Of a stretch of 51,342 bases of DNA, positions 1-9,233 are shown piece after piece; position 1 is the stretch's first letter; each line of letters opens with the position of its first letter. The position numbers were made by a program, and so were the translations under genes. Source of the stretch: an alpha proteobacterium SCGC AAA536-G10 (GTDB lineage Bacteria; Pseudomonadota; Alphaproteobacteria; Puniceispirillales; Marisalimonadaceae); the NCBI GenBank assembly GCA_000384615.1, contig ARQU01000014.1, positions 1 through 51,342 on the forward strand. The letters run 5' to 3'. The notes below the pieces were generated by a model. That model was not told where the DNA came from. It ran no database searches and was given only the letters and a program-made list of their open reading frames with translations.

Positions 1-1239
1 AAGCGTGAAGGACCTTATGAGAATTTTGGTGAATGGTCTAAAGAATTAATCCAAGTTGAAAAATTTAAATCTCACAAATTAAAACAAAAAATAAAGAGTG
101 AAACAAAGTGGTCTATTGAGGGAATATCCGCTAGAAGAAAAAGAAATATGGGTAGAGTTAGAACTTTAGAAAAATTATCTCAATATTTTCATGATACAAA
201 AATAATTGATAGGAAATCAATGGATTTAGATCTTAATAAAACAAATGAAGCAGGTGTAAATATAATCGAAGCATTTAATATATCATTTGCTCATAAAGAT
301 GATAATGAAATCAATATTATTTCAAACTTTAGTCTTAAAATTGTACGTAATAGTAGAATGGGTATAATAGGAGGAAATGGTACTGGAAAAACTACTTTAA
401 TAAAGATTTTGCAAGGCTTAATTTCTCCAACTGCTGGTAGAATAAAAGTAGGAGAGAATGTAAAAATTAAATATTTTGATCAAAACAAAGAAACTATTGA
501 TTTAGATAGTACACCATGGAGGACAATGACTGAAAATGGTGATTTTGTTGACTTCAAAGGAGAAAAAATTCATGTTTTATCATATTTAAAAAAATTTTTA
601 TTTGATGAAAAAAAGTCACAGCAACGTAACTCTACATTGTCAGGCGGTGAAAAAACAAGGTTATTACTTGCCAAGTTATTTTTAAACGAGCATAATTTTT
701 TAATTTTAGACGAGCCTACCAATGATTTAGATTTTGAAACACTAAATCTTCTAAAGGAAAATGTTAAAAATTATGATGGAACAGTTCTAATTATTAGTCA
801 TGACAGATTTTTTCTCGACCATACAATCGATAAACTTATAGTTTTTGAAAATAATGGTAAAATTTTAAAACATGATGGAAATTTTTCAAATTATTATGAA
901 AAATACGGCTTGGCTAAATTAAAATTAAGTGAAACTCAAACTAATTTTAAAAAGAAAGAATTGAATAATAAAAAATCTGAAGAAAATATATTAAAGAAAA
1001 AAAAGCTTACCTTTAAGGATACTTATGAGTTAAAGATTCTTCCTCAAAAAATTGAAGAATTGGAAAAAAAGCTTGAAAAGTTGGAAAGTCTCCTAAGTAA
1101 AGAAAATTTATACAATGATGATAAAAAGACTTTTGATGATACAATAAACCAAATAGGTGAAATAAAAAACAAATTATCTTTTGCCGAAGAGCGATGGCTT
1201 AAAATACAAATTTTAAGTGATGAAATCAATAAACAGTAA
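1..1239 (+). CDS. uup: ABC-F family ATPase, Uup type (5' end outside window)
   Basis: Cytosolic ABC-F protein of the Uup branch, a ribosome-associated ATPase also linked to branched DNA intermediates. The frame is open from base 1 to the TAA at 1237-1239, so about 412 residues of the C-terminal part are present and the first ABC domain is missing. A methionine exists at 148, but the upstream in-frame residues carry the inter-domain linker typical of the family (W-S-I-E-G-I-S-A-R-R-K-R-N), so 148 is not the start. The second ABC domain shows Walker A GGNGTGKTT (about base 370), the signature LSGGEKTR (about 640) and Walker B LILDEPTND (about 703-729). The lysine/glutamate-rich C-terminal region (about 950-1236) has the K-L-T-F-K-D-x-x-E-L-K-I-L-P pattern of the Uup coiled-coil DNA-binding domain, which separates it from EttA encoded at 31999-33678. 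Confidence 0.9.
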   Translation, partial: KREGPYENFGEWSKELIQVEKFKSHKLKQKIKSETKWSIEGISARRKRNMGRVRTLEKLSQYFHDTKIIDRKSMDLDLNKTNEAGVNIIEAFNISFAHKDDNEINIISNFSLKIVRNSRMGIIGGNGTGKTTLIKILQGLISPTAGRIKVGENVKIKYFDQNKETIDLDSTPWRTMTENGDFVDFKGEKIHVLSYLKKFLFDEKKSQQRNSTLSGGEKTRLLLAKLFLNEHNFLILDEPTNDLDFETLNLLKENVKNYDGTVLIISHDRFFLDHTIDKLIVFENNGKILKHDGNFSNYYEKYGLAKLKLSETQTNFKKKELNNKKSEENILKKKKLTFKDTYELKILPQKIEELEKKLEKLESLLSKENLYNDDKKTFDDTINQIGEIKNKLSFAEERWLKIQILSDEINKQ

Positions 1240-1254
1240 AGTTTAAATAATTAT

Positions 1255-1283
1255 ATGTTGACCAAAAATTTAAACATTATACT
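1255..1283 (+). promoter_or_regulatory. Putative rnpB promoter
   Basis: A TATACT -10 hexamer lies at 1278-1283, and a start about 6-7 bases downstream would coincide with the 5' end of the RNase P helix P1 (1289-1290). The -35 is uncertain: ATGTTG at 1255-1260 has 17-bp spacing, while the better hexamer TTGACC at 1258-1263 has only 14. The position argument is stronger than the -35 match. Confidence 0.45.
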
Positions 1284-1288
1284 TTGAT

Positions 1289-1636
1289 ATTGTCAGAGAG
1301 TAATGTAGTTGCTTTTTAAAGAGGAAAGTCCGGGCTCCATAGAAATAAGGTGCTGGATAACATCCAGCGGGGGCAACCCTAGGGAAAGTGCAACAGAAAA
1401 TATACCGCCATTTTTTGGTAAGGGTGAAATGGTGTGGTAAGAGCACACCGTGTTCCTAGCAATAGGAATAGCTTTGCAAACCCCACCTGGAGCAAGACCA
1501 AATAGAAGAAACACTTATTCAATTTCTAAGAAGTTTCTTGGGTAGGTCGCTAGAAAAATTTGGTAACAAATTTTCAAGATTAATAACTACAGTCAAAATT
1601 TTGATACAAAACCCGGCTTATTGCTCTCTGACAATT
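1289..1636 (+). ncRNA. rnpB: RNase P RNA (bacterial type A)
   Basis: Catalytic RNA of RNase P, which trims the 5' leader of tRNA precursors together with RnpA protein. The termini form helix P1: 1289-1303 pairs with 1621-1635 over about 15 bp with one G-U pair. The conserved P4 5' strand with GAGGAAAGTCCGGGCTC is at 1321-1337, and its 3' partner ACAAAACCCGGCTTA is at 1606-1620. The family-typical GTGCAACAGAAAA element is at 1388-1400, and the CCCCACCTGGAGCAAGACCA segment is at 1481-1500. The length of about 348 nt fits a compact alphaproteobacterial type A RNA. It sits between uup and mraZ. An open frame on the opposite strand here is only a shadow. Confidence 0.95.
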
Positions 1637-1664
1637 TGTTTAGAGTTAAAATTTAAAATATAAT

Positions 1665-1719
1665 ACCATAAAACTAATCAATTTCCCATTGACTACCATA
1701 AATTCCCATGTTATCCCAT
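1665..1719 (+). promoter_or_regulatory. Putative MraZ operator (10-bp-phased CCCAT repeats)
   Basis: Short repeats of [A/C]CCAT begin at 1665, 1685, 1695, 1705 and 1715, all in one 10-bp register. Read on the minus strand they are ATGGG/ATGGT. MraZ in Escherichia coli is known to bind direct TGGGN repeats separated by 5 nt, which is the same 10-bp period. The array lies about 100-150 bp upstream of mraZ and overlaps a possible -10 (CATAAT, 1717-1722), so autorepression of the division cluster is the likely role. A further in-register CCCA occurs at 1775-1778. The rest of 1637-1816 is AT-rich with no gene seen. Confidence 0.65.
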
Positions 1720-1816
1720 AATATTAATAATATTAATTACTAGGTATCAATTTTAATTAATTAAAAATTTATATCCCAAGCATATGTATTATTTATAACT
1801 TAAGGTTTTAATATCA

Positions 1817-2263
1817 ATGTTTTTGTCTACTTCACATAATAAGATTGATTTAAAATGTAGAGTTTCTATTCCAGCATCTTTCAGAATGAATCTTGAAAAA
1901 TTAAAAGAACCTTTAATATTATTTAAAAGTCTCCAATTCCCATGTATTGAAGGCACAACTCTAACAAGAATGCAAAGGTACATCAATGCTATTGATGAAT
2001 TAGATGCATTATCAGATGATGCATTTCTTTTAAGAATGATGATGGCAAACTCTTTTGAAATAAAATTTGATATCAATGGTAGAGTCGTAATTCCAGATAT
2101 TCTTATGAGCTTTGCTAGCCTAACTAATAAAGCAGTATTTATGGGTATAGGAGAATCTTTTTATATATGGTCTCCATCAGAATATGAAAATCAATACAAT
2201 AAATCTCAAAAAATTCTTAATGAAAAAGGTCCGCCAAAATTAATTTTAAAAAAGAATGAATAA
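1817..2263 (+). CDS. mraZ: Transcriptional regulator MraZ
   Basis: DNA-binding regulator of the division and cell-wall cluster that it heads; family members form oligomeric rings and bind phased TGGG repeats. The 148 residues match the usual length. Two tandem SpoVT/AbrB-like half domains are visible, each with the family D-x-x-x-R motif: D11-R15 in DLKCRVSIPASFR and D85-R89 in DINGRVVIPD. The start ATG at 1817 gives the typical MFLST N terminus. No strong Shine-Dalgarno is seen upstream. It is followed after 8 bp by rsmH, the canonical order. The candidate operator is at 1665-1719. Confidence 0.95.
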   Translation: MFLSTSHNKIDLKCRVSIPASFRMNLEKLKEPLILFKSLQFPCIEGTTLTRMQRYINAIDELDALSDDAFLLRMMMANSFEIKFDINGRVVIPDILMSFASLTNKAVFMGIGESFYIWSPSEYENQYNKSQKILNEKGPPKLILKKNE

Positions 2264-2271
2264 TTATTATA

Positions 2272-3225
2272 ATGTCTTATATACCACAACATATTCCTGT
2301 TTTACTCGATGAAGTTGTAAATGCCTTATCAATAAATAATCATGAATATTACATTGATGCCACTTTTGGATTAGGCGGATATACAAAAGCCATTCTCAAT
2401 AAAAAGGATTGCAAAGTTATAGCTTTTGATAGAGATCCAGAAGCTAAAATTTTTGCAGAAAAAATTAAAATTGAATTTAAAGACAGATTTTTTTTTAAAA
2501 ATGCAAAATTCTCTCAATTAGTTAGTCTCTTAGATGATTTCAAAATTAAAAAAGTGGCTGGGGTTGTCTTTGATTTAGGTGTGTCCAGTCCCCAATTTGA
2601 TCAAAAGCACAGAGGGTTTTCTCTAAAATTAAACGGTCCACTTGATATGAGAATGTCTAAAGAAGGCCCCACCGCAGAAGAGTTTATAAATAAAGTTGAA
2701 GAAAACACTCTTGCAAACATTATTTATGAACTAGGTGAAGAGCCTTATTCGAAAAGAATAGCCAAAAATATTATTCTTGAAAGGTCAAAAACTTATATAA
2801 AAACAACAGGACAATTAGCAAACATAATAAGAAAATCAATTCCAACATCAAAACAAAAGATAGATGCGGCTACTAAAACTTTTCAAGCAATTCGAATATA
2901 TTTGAATGATGAAATATCAGAGTTGGAACAAGGATTAATCGCTGCTGAGAAAATACTCCAACCTCAAGGTATTTTAGCTGCTGTATCCTTCCATTCTATC
3001 GAAGATAGAATAATAAAAAAGTTCTTTTTAAAATGCGCTAAGAAAGAAAATCATTCACGACATCGTCCTGAGTGTCCCAATATAGATAATAGCCTCGAAA
3101 TCATAACCAAAAAACCGATTTTACCATCAAAGATAGAAATAAAAAATAACAAGCGATCTAGATCAGCTAAACTGCGTATTGCAAAAAGAACATTTTTTCC
3201 ATCAGCTTTTGGAGAAACAGCATGA
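2272..3225 (+). CDS. rsmH: 16S rRNA (cytosine-1402-N4)-methyltransferase RsmH
   Basis: SAM-dependent methyltransferase that N4-methylates C1402 of 16S rRNA in the decoding centre. The protein is 317 residues, a normal length. It begins with the conserved Q-H-I-P-V-L-L-D-E-V segment, followed by the SAM loop D-A-T-F-G-L-G-G-Y-T at residues 29-38 and FDLGVSSPQFD near residue 100. The C-terminal part holds VSFHSIEDRIIKKFF, the family signature near the active site. Its TGA stop overlaps the ftsL ATG as ATGA at 3222-3225, suggesting translational coupling. Confidence 0.96.
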   Translation: MSYIPQHIPVLLDEVVNALSINNHEYYIDATFGLGGYTKAILNKKDCKVIAFDRDPEAKIFAEKIKIEFKDRFFFKNAKFSQLVSLLDDFKIKKVAGVVFDLGVSSPQFDQKHRGFSLKLNGPLDMRMSKEGPTAEEFINKVEENTLANIIYELGEEPYSKRIAKNIILERSKTYIKTTGQLANIIRKSIPTSKQKIDAATKTFQAIRIYLNDEISELEQGLIAAEKILQPQGILAAVSFHSIEDRIIKKFFLKCAKKENHSRHRPECPNIDNSLEIITKKPILPSKIEIKNNKRSRSAKLRIAKRTFFPSAFGETA

Positions 3226-3527
3226 TTAGATATCCATCTTTTATTATTTTCTTTTTGATAGTTTTTGTGGCGATTTCTTTATATCAAGTTAAATACCTTA
3301 TAACGCAAAAAGAGCACAAGCTATCTGTAATTAATAAAAATATAATAAGGACTGAGACTGACTTAAATATATTAAAGGCAGAGCTTAGTTATTTGAAACG
3401 TCCTAAAAGAATAGAATTTTTAGCTAAAAACAAATTAGAATTAAGAGAAATTTCTGCAATTGATATCTGGGATCTACAACACTTAGTAGATGTAACAAAA
3501 TCGATAACTGAAAGTAATGTAAAATGA
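3222..3527 (+). CDS. ftsL: Cell division protein FtsL
   Basis: Small bitopic divisome protein of 101 residues. A single membrane segment spans about residues 5-24 and is followed by a periplasmic heptad-rich coiled coil (about 28-75), the arrangement expected for FtsL, which pairs with FtsB and activates FtsWI. Sequence conservation in this family is low, so the call rests on size, topology and location between rsmH and ftsI. It overlaps both neighbours by 4 bp (ATGA at 3222-3225 and again at 3524-3527), consistent with coupled translation. Confidence 0.85.
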   Translation: MIRYPSFIIFFLIVFVAISLYQVKYLITQKEHKLSVINKNIIRTETDLNILKAELSYLKRPKRIEFLAKNKLELREISAIDIWDLQHLVDVTKSITESNVK

Positions 3528-5225
3528 AAATAATTGGATTTTTACATAATGATTTTTCTATTAAAAATAATTTAAAATTACGCAGAATTAAATTATCAAT
3601 TTGTAGTGTATTATTAATTTTTTCTTTTACAATAATTGGCTATAAAACTTTTTCACTAGCTAGTATAGCTAAAGTAAATAAAAATCAAATTTCCAGCAAA
3701 AAAAACCAACAAAGTTTATTTTCCAAACTAAATCGTGGAAATATATATGATCGTAATGGGGGACTTTTGGCAACTACAATAGATGTAAATAGTCTAAATA
3801 TTAATCCTCAAGAAATTTTAAATAAAAATGAAACAATAAAAAAGCTAAATAAAATATTTCCTGAATTAAAAGAAGAAAGTCTCTGGAGAAAATTAAATAC
3901 AAAAAAAAGACATGTTAATTTGTTGAGAGAGATTTCACCAAAGCAGTATGTATTATTACTAGAAGAAGGCATTGAAGGAATAAAAATAGAGGCCAAAGAT
4001 AAAAGAATTTATCCTAATAATAACTTGGTATCTCATATTTTAGGTGGAACTGATATTGATGGTAAAGGTATCGCTGGAATTGAAAAATCATTTAATGAGA
4101 AACTACTAAACGGTGAAGATATAACTATTTCAATACATAACGGGATTCAATATATAACAGAAAAAATTATGTCAGAACAAATTAAAAAATTTGACGCTGA
4201 AGGGGGGGGCAGGAATAGTAATGAATGCTAAAAATGGAGAAATTTATGCTATAACTTCTCTTCCTGATTATAATGCAAATAATTATAATAATATAAATAA
4301 TCTGAATTTATTTAATAAAGCAACAAAAGGTATCTATGAGTTAGGTTCAACTCTAAAACTTATAACTGCAGCTGTAGCGTTTGAAAGTGATCATGTTAAA
4401 GAAAATGATGTTTTTGACGTTTCAACTCCTCTTAGAGTATCTTCTAGGACTATAAGAGATTTTCATCCATTAAATTATCGTTTAAATATTCCCGAAGTTA
4501 TAGTTCACTCTAGTAACATTGGTTCAGCCAAAATAGCTAAAAAAATTGGAACATCAACACAGTTAAAATATTTAAAATCACTTGGCCTAATGGATAAGCT
4601 TGATTTAGAAATTCCTGAGTTAGGTAAACCACAAGTTCTTAAAGATGGGAAGTTGTTAACTACAATGACAATATCTTATGGACATGGAATAGCTATAACT
4701 CCTCTGCACCTTGCATCTGCTACTGCAACCATAGTTAATGATGGTGTTGCAATCAAACCAACATTACTAATTTCAAATTCAAAGCTATCGAATAATAGGA
4801 TTTTTTCGAGTGAAACCTCAAAAAAAATGAAAAGTATAATGCGACTTGTTGTAAGCAGCAAACATGGAACAGCCAAAAAGGCTCAGGCCACAGGATATTT
4901 AGTTGGAGGCAAAACTGGAACTGCAGAAAAAGTTAATCAAACTGGTGGATATTCAAAGAAACAAAATATAGTAGCTTTTACTGCAGCATATCCTATGAAC
5001 GACCCTCAATTCGTAATTACCATAATGATTGATAATCCGAAAGGACAGAAATTTTCATTTGGTTATAGAACTGCAGGGTGGGTTGCTGCACCAGTAATTA
5101 AAAGATTAGTAACCAGGATATCACCTATATTAAACATTAAACCAGAAACAAAAGTTACATCAGATTTTACCAAAGATTTAAATAAATATAAAATACGCGG
5201 TAAGAAAAAGGGAGCAAATTTGTAA
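3524..5225 (+). CDS. ftsI: Peptidoglycan transpeptidase FtsI (PBP3), frame broken at a G8 tract
   Basis: Septal class B penicillin-binding protein that cross-links peptidoglycan with FtsW. It reads as two overlapping frames, 3524-4231 and another that continues to 5225, joined at a run of eight G at 4202-4209. With seven G the reading runs E-G-G-A-G-I-V-M-N-A, as expected for the family, and gives one protein of 566 residues, a normal length. In that joined numbering the N-terminal membrane anchor is at about 25-47, the RGNIYDRNG motif near 71-79, the catalytic SxxK serine in STLK at 275-278, SSN at 329-331 and KTGT at 463-466. All catalytic motifs are intact, so the gene looks functional apart from this one base. 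Sequencing error, slippage or a real mutation are all possible. It abuts murE with one base between. Confidence 0.93.
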
Positions 5226-5226
5226 A

Positions 5227-6735
5227 ATGCTTTTGAAAGATTTGATTGAAAAAAATAAAATTACAGAAGACTTGTTGAAAAATGTTAATAATAAGATTTT
5301 ACATAATAAAGTAAGGGGTATTTCTTCTAATAGTAAAGAAATTAAAAAAGATTATATATTCGTTGCAATTAAAGGTAAAAATTTTGATGGCGCTGAATAT
5401 ATAGCTGAGGCTGAAAAACTTGGTGCATTTTTAATAATAGCAGAGGAGACATGTAACAAAAAAGTTTTTTCTATTAAAAAAGGAACTGCCAGACAAATAT
5501 ATACGCTATTACTTTCTTCATTTTACATAAAGCAACCTAAACAAATCATTGGGGTAACTGGAACTAACGGAAAAACATCTACAGTTGAATTTTGCCGCCA
5601 ATTATGGGCACTAGCAGGGTGGAAGGCTGCTTCCATGGGTACTCTTGGGACAAAGACTGAAACTGCTATAAATAAAAGTTTATATAAAAATAAAAAAGAA
5701 AACCTGACAACATTTGAACCCTCTGACTTATATAAAAAATTAAATTTTTTAGTCGAAGAAAAAATTTCCCACCTTGCTCTTGAAGCTTCCTCACACGGCA
5801 TTGATCAGTATAGATTAGATGGCGTTAATTTTTCAGGAGCTGTATTTACAAACTTATCTCACGATCACCTTGATTATCATGGAAGTACTGCAAATTATTT
5901 TTCAACTAAAAAAAGACTTTTTACAAAAGTGTTGAAAAATAATTCTGCAATTTCCATTAATATTGACGATATATACGGTAAAAAATTGTATGAAGAACTT
6001 AAAGACGATAATCATTTCATTATCACCTTTGGTCAATGTTCTAAAGCAGATATAAAAATTAAATCTGTAGTACAAAACAAACAAAGTATTGACCTAATTT
6101 TAGAATTTAAAAAGCAAAATTTTCAAACCACGATTGGAATGATTGGAAAATTTCAAGTTTATAATGTCGTGGCATCTGCATCTATTTGTATTGCATTAGG
6201 TATGGATTCAAACTTAATTTTTAAATCTCTAGGATACCTTAAACCTGCTCGTGGAAGAATGGAGGTTCTCTCAGAAACAAAAAATAAAGCATTAGTAATT
6301 ATTGATTATGCACATACACCAGCTGCTCTAAAATCTGCACTTAAATCTATCCAAGAAATAATAGGTAGAAAAAGAATAATAACTTTATTTGGATGCGGAG
6401 GAGACAGAGACAAAAACAAACGTAAAATAATGGGAGAAATTGCTAATGAATATTCGGATATAGTAATAGTTACTGACGACAACCCAAGAAATGAAATTCC
6501 TTCAAATATTAGAAGTGAAATTTTAAGTGGCTGTCCAAGTGCTACAGAAATTCCTAACAGAGATAAGGCTATTAAATATGCTGTCTCACTATTAAAAAAA
6601 AATGATCTTCTACTTATTGCAGGTAAAGGACATGAGACATTTCAAGCTGTTGGAATAGAAACTCTTCCTTTTGATGATTATACCGTCGCTAAAGAAGCTA
6701 TTAAAAACATTGAAAAATCTGGAATAATAAATTGA
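5227..6735 (+). CDS. murE: UDP-MurNAc-tripeptide synthetase MurE (meso-DAP adding)
   Basis: Cytosolic Mur ligase that adds the third stem-peptide residue to UDP-MurNAc-L-Ala-D-Glu using ATP. The protein is 502 residues. The ATP-binding loop GVTGTNGKTST is at 109-119, and the lysine expected to be carbamylated is K228 in the YFSTKKRLF segment. The segment DDNPRNE at 417-423 contains the DNPR motif that in characterised enzymes selects meso-diaminopimelate rather than lysine, so the wall is predicted to be meso-DAP type. Its TGA stop overlaps the TTG start of murF (TTGA, 6732-6735). Confidence 0.96.
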   Translation: MLLKDLIEKNKITEDLLKNVNNKILHNKVRGISSNSKEIKKDYIFVAIKGKNFDGAEYIAEAEKLGAFLIIAEETCNKKVFSIKKGTARQIYTLLLSSFYIKQPKQIIGVTGTNGKTSTVEFCRQLWALAGWKAASMGTLGTKTETAINKSLYKNKKENLTTFEPSDLYKKLNFLVEEKISHLALEASSHGIDQYRLDGVNFSGAVFTNLSHDHLDYHGSTANYFSTKKRLFTKVLKNNSAISINIDDIYGKKLYEELKDDNHFIITFGQCSKADIKIKSVVQNKQSIDLILEFKKQNFQTTIGMIGKFQVYNVVASASICIALGMDSNLIFKSLGYLKPARGRMEVLSETKNKALVIIDYAHTPAALKSALKSIQEIIGRKRIITLFGCGGDRDKNKRKIMGEIANEYSDIVIVTDDNPRNEIPSNIRSEILSGCPSATEIPNRDKAIKYAVSLLKKNDLLLIAGKGHETFQAVGIETLPFDDYTVAKEAIKNIEKSGIIN

Positions 6736-8150
6736 AGCCTTTATGGACAAAAAAAGATTTAATGTCGGCTACCAATGCCCTAGATCCTTCTTCATATTTC
6801 CTCCAAAACTATAATGGGGTTTGTGGAGTGAGTATAGATGATAGAACTATAAATAAAGGCGACTTATTCATAGCCATAATTGGTGATAAATTTGATGGTC
6901 ACGATTTTATAGAAAATGCAATAAAAAAAGGTGCTTATGGAATAATAGTATCTAATAAAATGCTGGCTAATAAATATAATGCATTATTGGTAAAAGATAC
7001 TACAAAAGCTTTGGAGCAAATTGCAAAATTTTCAAGACATAGATTCAAAGGGGTGACTATTGCTATAACAGGTAGTAGCGGAAAGACGAGTACAAAACAC
7101 CTTTTATCTAATACTTTAAAGAAATTTGGTAAAACTCACCATACACACAAAAATAACAATAATTTAATTGGACTTTCACTTACCTTGTCAAGGCTTCATA
7201 ATGATTATGATTATTGTGTCTTAGAACTAGGGATGAATAATGCTGGAGAAATTCAGAGATTGACAGAAATTGCACTACCAGATATTGCCCTAATAACAAA
7301 TATATCCAGTTCTCACATTCAGAATTTTAAAAATGATAAAGAAATTGCAGATGAAAAAAGTGAGATTTTTTCAACCTTGAATGATAATGGTATAGCTATA
7401 ATAAATACTGATACATTGTGGAGTAAGTATTTAATCAAAAAAGCAAAAAAGGTGTCAGCAAAGATACATTTATTTGGCCACTCTAAATATGCAAATACAA
7501 AAATTACTAAATTAGTTGACGAACATGAAGGATCAACAATTTGTTATGACAAAATAAAAAATTGGCATTTAACAAATCTGAATACAACACAAGCATTAAA
7601 TGCCATAGCGACAATTTCAGTTATTAAAGAATTAAAATTATGTACGGTTACTAGTGAAAAAGTAATTAGTAAAATAAAACCTCTTGCTGGAAGAGGCGAG
7701 AAAATAATTATAAATTTTGGTAAAAAAGATAAAACTTATGTAATAGATGATAGTTACAATGCAAATCCTGACTCAATGAAAGCTGCTCTCTCTAATTTTT
7801 ATAAAACAAAATACAAGCTAAACACTTATAAAACTATTTTAATAATTGGCGATATGCTTGAATTAGGGAAAAATGCAAAAGAAATGCATTTTGAACTTAT
7901 TCCAATGATAAAAAAAGTAAATCCTGACCTACTTATAACTGTCGGGCCTTATACAAAGAAAATTAGTAATGAATTAAAAGAACTAATTAGTTGCAAATCA
8001 TATTTAACTTTCTCACCTCTTTTAAAAATAGTAACTGAATTTGTAAAACCTAATCAAATTATTCTTGTCAAAGGTTCAAATGGAATTGGACTATGGAATC
8101 TAATTCCAATTTTTAGAAACATTAATCAGGAGAAACGCAATGTTGCCTGA
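6732..8150 (+). CDS. murF: UDP-MurNAc-tripeptide:D-Ala-D-Ala ligase MurF
   Basis: Mur ligase that adds D-Ala-D-Ala to the tripeptide, completing the UDP-MurNAc-pentapeptide. It has 472 residues. The start is a TTG at 6732, overlapping the murE stop by 4 bp, with a weak GGA eight bases upstream; no ATG gives the conserved N terminus. The ATP loop GSSGKTSTKH is near residue 114, the central-domain motif LELGMNNAGEI near 172, and the C-terminal domain has DDSYNANPDSMKAAL. The reading frame overlaps mraY by 11 bp. Confidence 0.95.
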   Translation: MKPLWTKKDLMSATNALDPSSYFLQNYNGVCGVSIDDRTINKGDLFIAIIGDKFDGHDFIENAIKKGAYGIIVSNKMLANKYNALLVKDTTKALEQIAKFSRHRFKGVTIAITGSSGKTSTKHLLSNTLKKFGKTHHTHKNNNNLIGLSLTLSRLHNDYDYCVLELGMNNAGEIQRLTEIALPDIALITNISSSHIQNFKNDKEIADEKSEIFSTLNDNGIAIINTDTLWSKYLIKKAKKVSAKIHLFGHSKYANTKITKLVDEHEGSTICYDKIKNWHLTNLNTTQALNAIATISVIKELKLCTVTSEKVISKIKPLAGRGEKIIINFGKKDKTYVIDDSYNANPDSMKAALSNFYKTKYKLNTYKTILIIGDMLELGKNAKEMHFELIPMIKKVNPDLLITVGPYTKKISNELKELISCKSYLTFSPLLKIVTEFVKPNQIILVKGSNGIGLWNLIPIFRNINQEKRNVA

Positions 8151-9228
8151 TTTTTTTCTTACTTATACTGAATATTTCCAACCTCTTAATTTATTCAATT
8201 ACATTACTTTTAGATCTATTGGAGCTTTACTAACAGCGTTATTAATCAGTTTTATTTTTGGTCCAAAAATTATTTCTTTATTAAAAAAAATGCAAAAGAA
8301 AGGGCAACCAATAAGATCTGATGGCCCCCAAAGTCATATAATATTTAAAACTGGCACTCCAACAATGGGTGGTTTGTTAATTGTATTAGCTTTTACTACT
8401 TCAACAGTTTTATGGGCAAAGCTAGACAATACATATATATGGATAATTTTGGGAGTAGCCATTTCTTTTGGATTTATAGGGCTCTTAGATGATTGGATTA
8501 AGGTGTCTAAAATGACAAGTAATGGCCTAAAAAGTTATCAAAAAATTATTCCTCAGATTTTTATTGCTTTCATTGCAGCTTGGTTTATTTCTGAAAATAC
8601 TCCTCAAAATTTACAAAATACTTTATCTATCCCGTTCCTTAAAGAAAGCATTTTCTTTCTAGGAATTTTATATATACCATTCACAATTTTAGTGATTGTG
8701 GGATCCTCTAACGCAGTAAACTTAACTGATGGCCTAGACGGTTTAGCAATAGTTCCCGTAATGATAGCGGCAAGCTCTTTTGCTATAATTGTTTATTTAA
8801 CTGGGCATTTAAATTTTTCTAGTTATTTACAAATTAGTTATGTACCCGGTGTTGGTGAAATAGCAGTTTTTCTAGGAGCAATAATTGGTTCAGGGTTAGG
8901 TTTCTTATGGTTTAATGCTCCACCAGCTATGGTTTTTATGGGAGATACTGGATCATTGTCTCTTGGTGGAGTTATAGGTGTCAGTGCTTCAGCCTCAAGA
9001 CATGAGTTAGTTTTAATCATTATTGGTGGTCTATTCGTATTAGAAACTATATCTGTGATTGTACAAATAGTTTCTTTCAAGCTTACAGGTAAAAGAATAT
9101 TTAGAATGGCACCATTACATCATCATTTTGAGCAAAAAGGATGGGCTGAGCCCACCATTGTAATTAGGTTTTGGATAATAGCATTAATTTTGGCTTTAAT
9201 AGGTCTTTCGACCCTTAAACTAAGGTAA
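8140..9228 (+). CDS. mraY: Phospho-MurNAc-pentapeptide transferase MraY
   Basis: Integral inner-membrane enzyme that transfers phospho-MurNAc-pentapeptide to undecaprenyl phosphate, making lipid I. It has 362 residues and about ten hydrophobic segments, the normal size and topology. Diagnostic motifs are present: TPTMGGLL near 79, FIGLLDDWIK (the DD pair) near 109, NAVNLTDGLDGLA near 189 and MAPLHHHFEQKGW near 318, which supply the Mg2+ and substrate-binding residues. The start ATG at 8140 lies inside the murF tail with AGGAGAAA just upstream. Confidence 0.96.
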   Translation: MLPDFFLTYTEYFQPLNLFNYITFRSIGALLTALLISFIFGPKIISLLKKMQKKGQPIRSDGPQSHIIFKTGTPTMGGLLIVLAFTTSTVLWAKLDNTYIWIILGVAISFGFIGLLDDWIKVSKMTSNGLKSYQKIIPQIFIAFIAAWFISENTPQNLQNTLSIPFLKESIFFLGILYIPFTILVIVGSSNAVNLTDGLDGLAIVPVMIAASSFAIIVYLTGHLNFSSYLQISYVPGVGEIAVFLGAIIGSGLGFLWFNAPPAMVFMGDTGSLSLGGVIGVSASASRHELVLIIIGGLFVLETISVIVQIVSFKLTGKRIFRMAPLHHHFEQKGWAEPTIVIRFWIIALILALIGLSTLKLR

Positions 9229-9233
9229 AGAAA

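Noticed and set aside
1293-1514. Minus-strand open frame of 73 residues
   Set aside because: Lies wholly within RNase P RNA, whose conserved helices explain the sequence.
1741-1775. CtrA-like TTAA-N7-TTAA sites upstream of mraZ
   Set aside because: TTAA is too common in this AT-rich region to support a binding site without conservation data.
4202-4209. Phase variation of ftsI as an adaptive switch
   Set aside because: Switching off an essential divisome enzyme would be lethal; the tract is reported as a frameshift with error or slippage as likelier causes.
4191-5225. A separate second penicillin-binding protein gene starting at TTG 4191
   Set aside because: Neither part alone is a complete FtsI; together, with one base removed, they form one normal-length protein with motifs in order, so this is a frameshift, not two genes.
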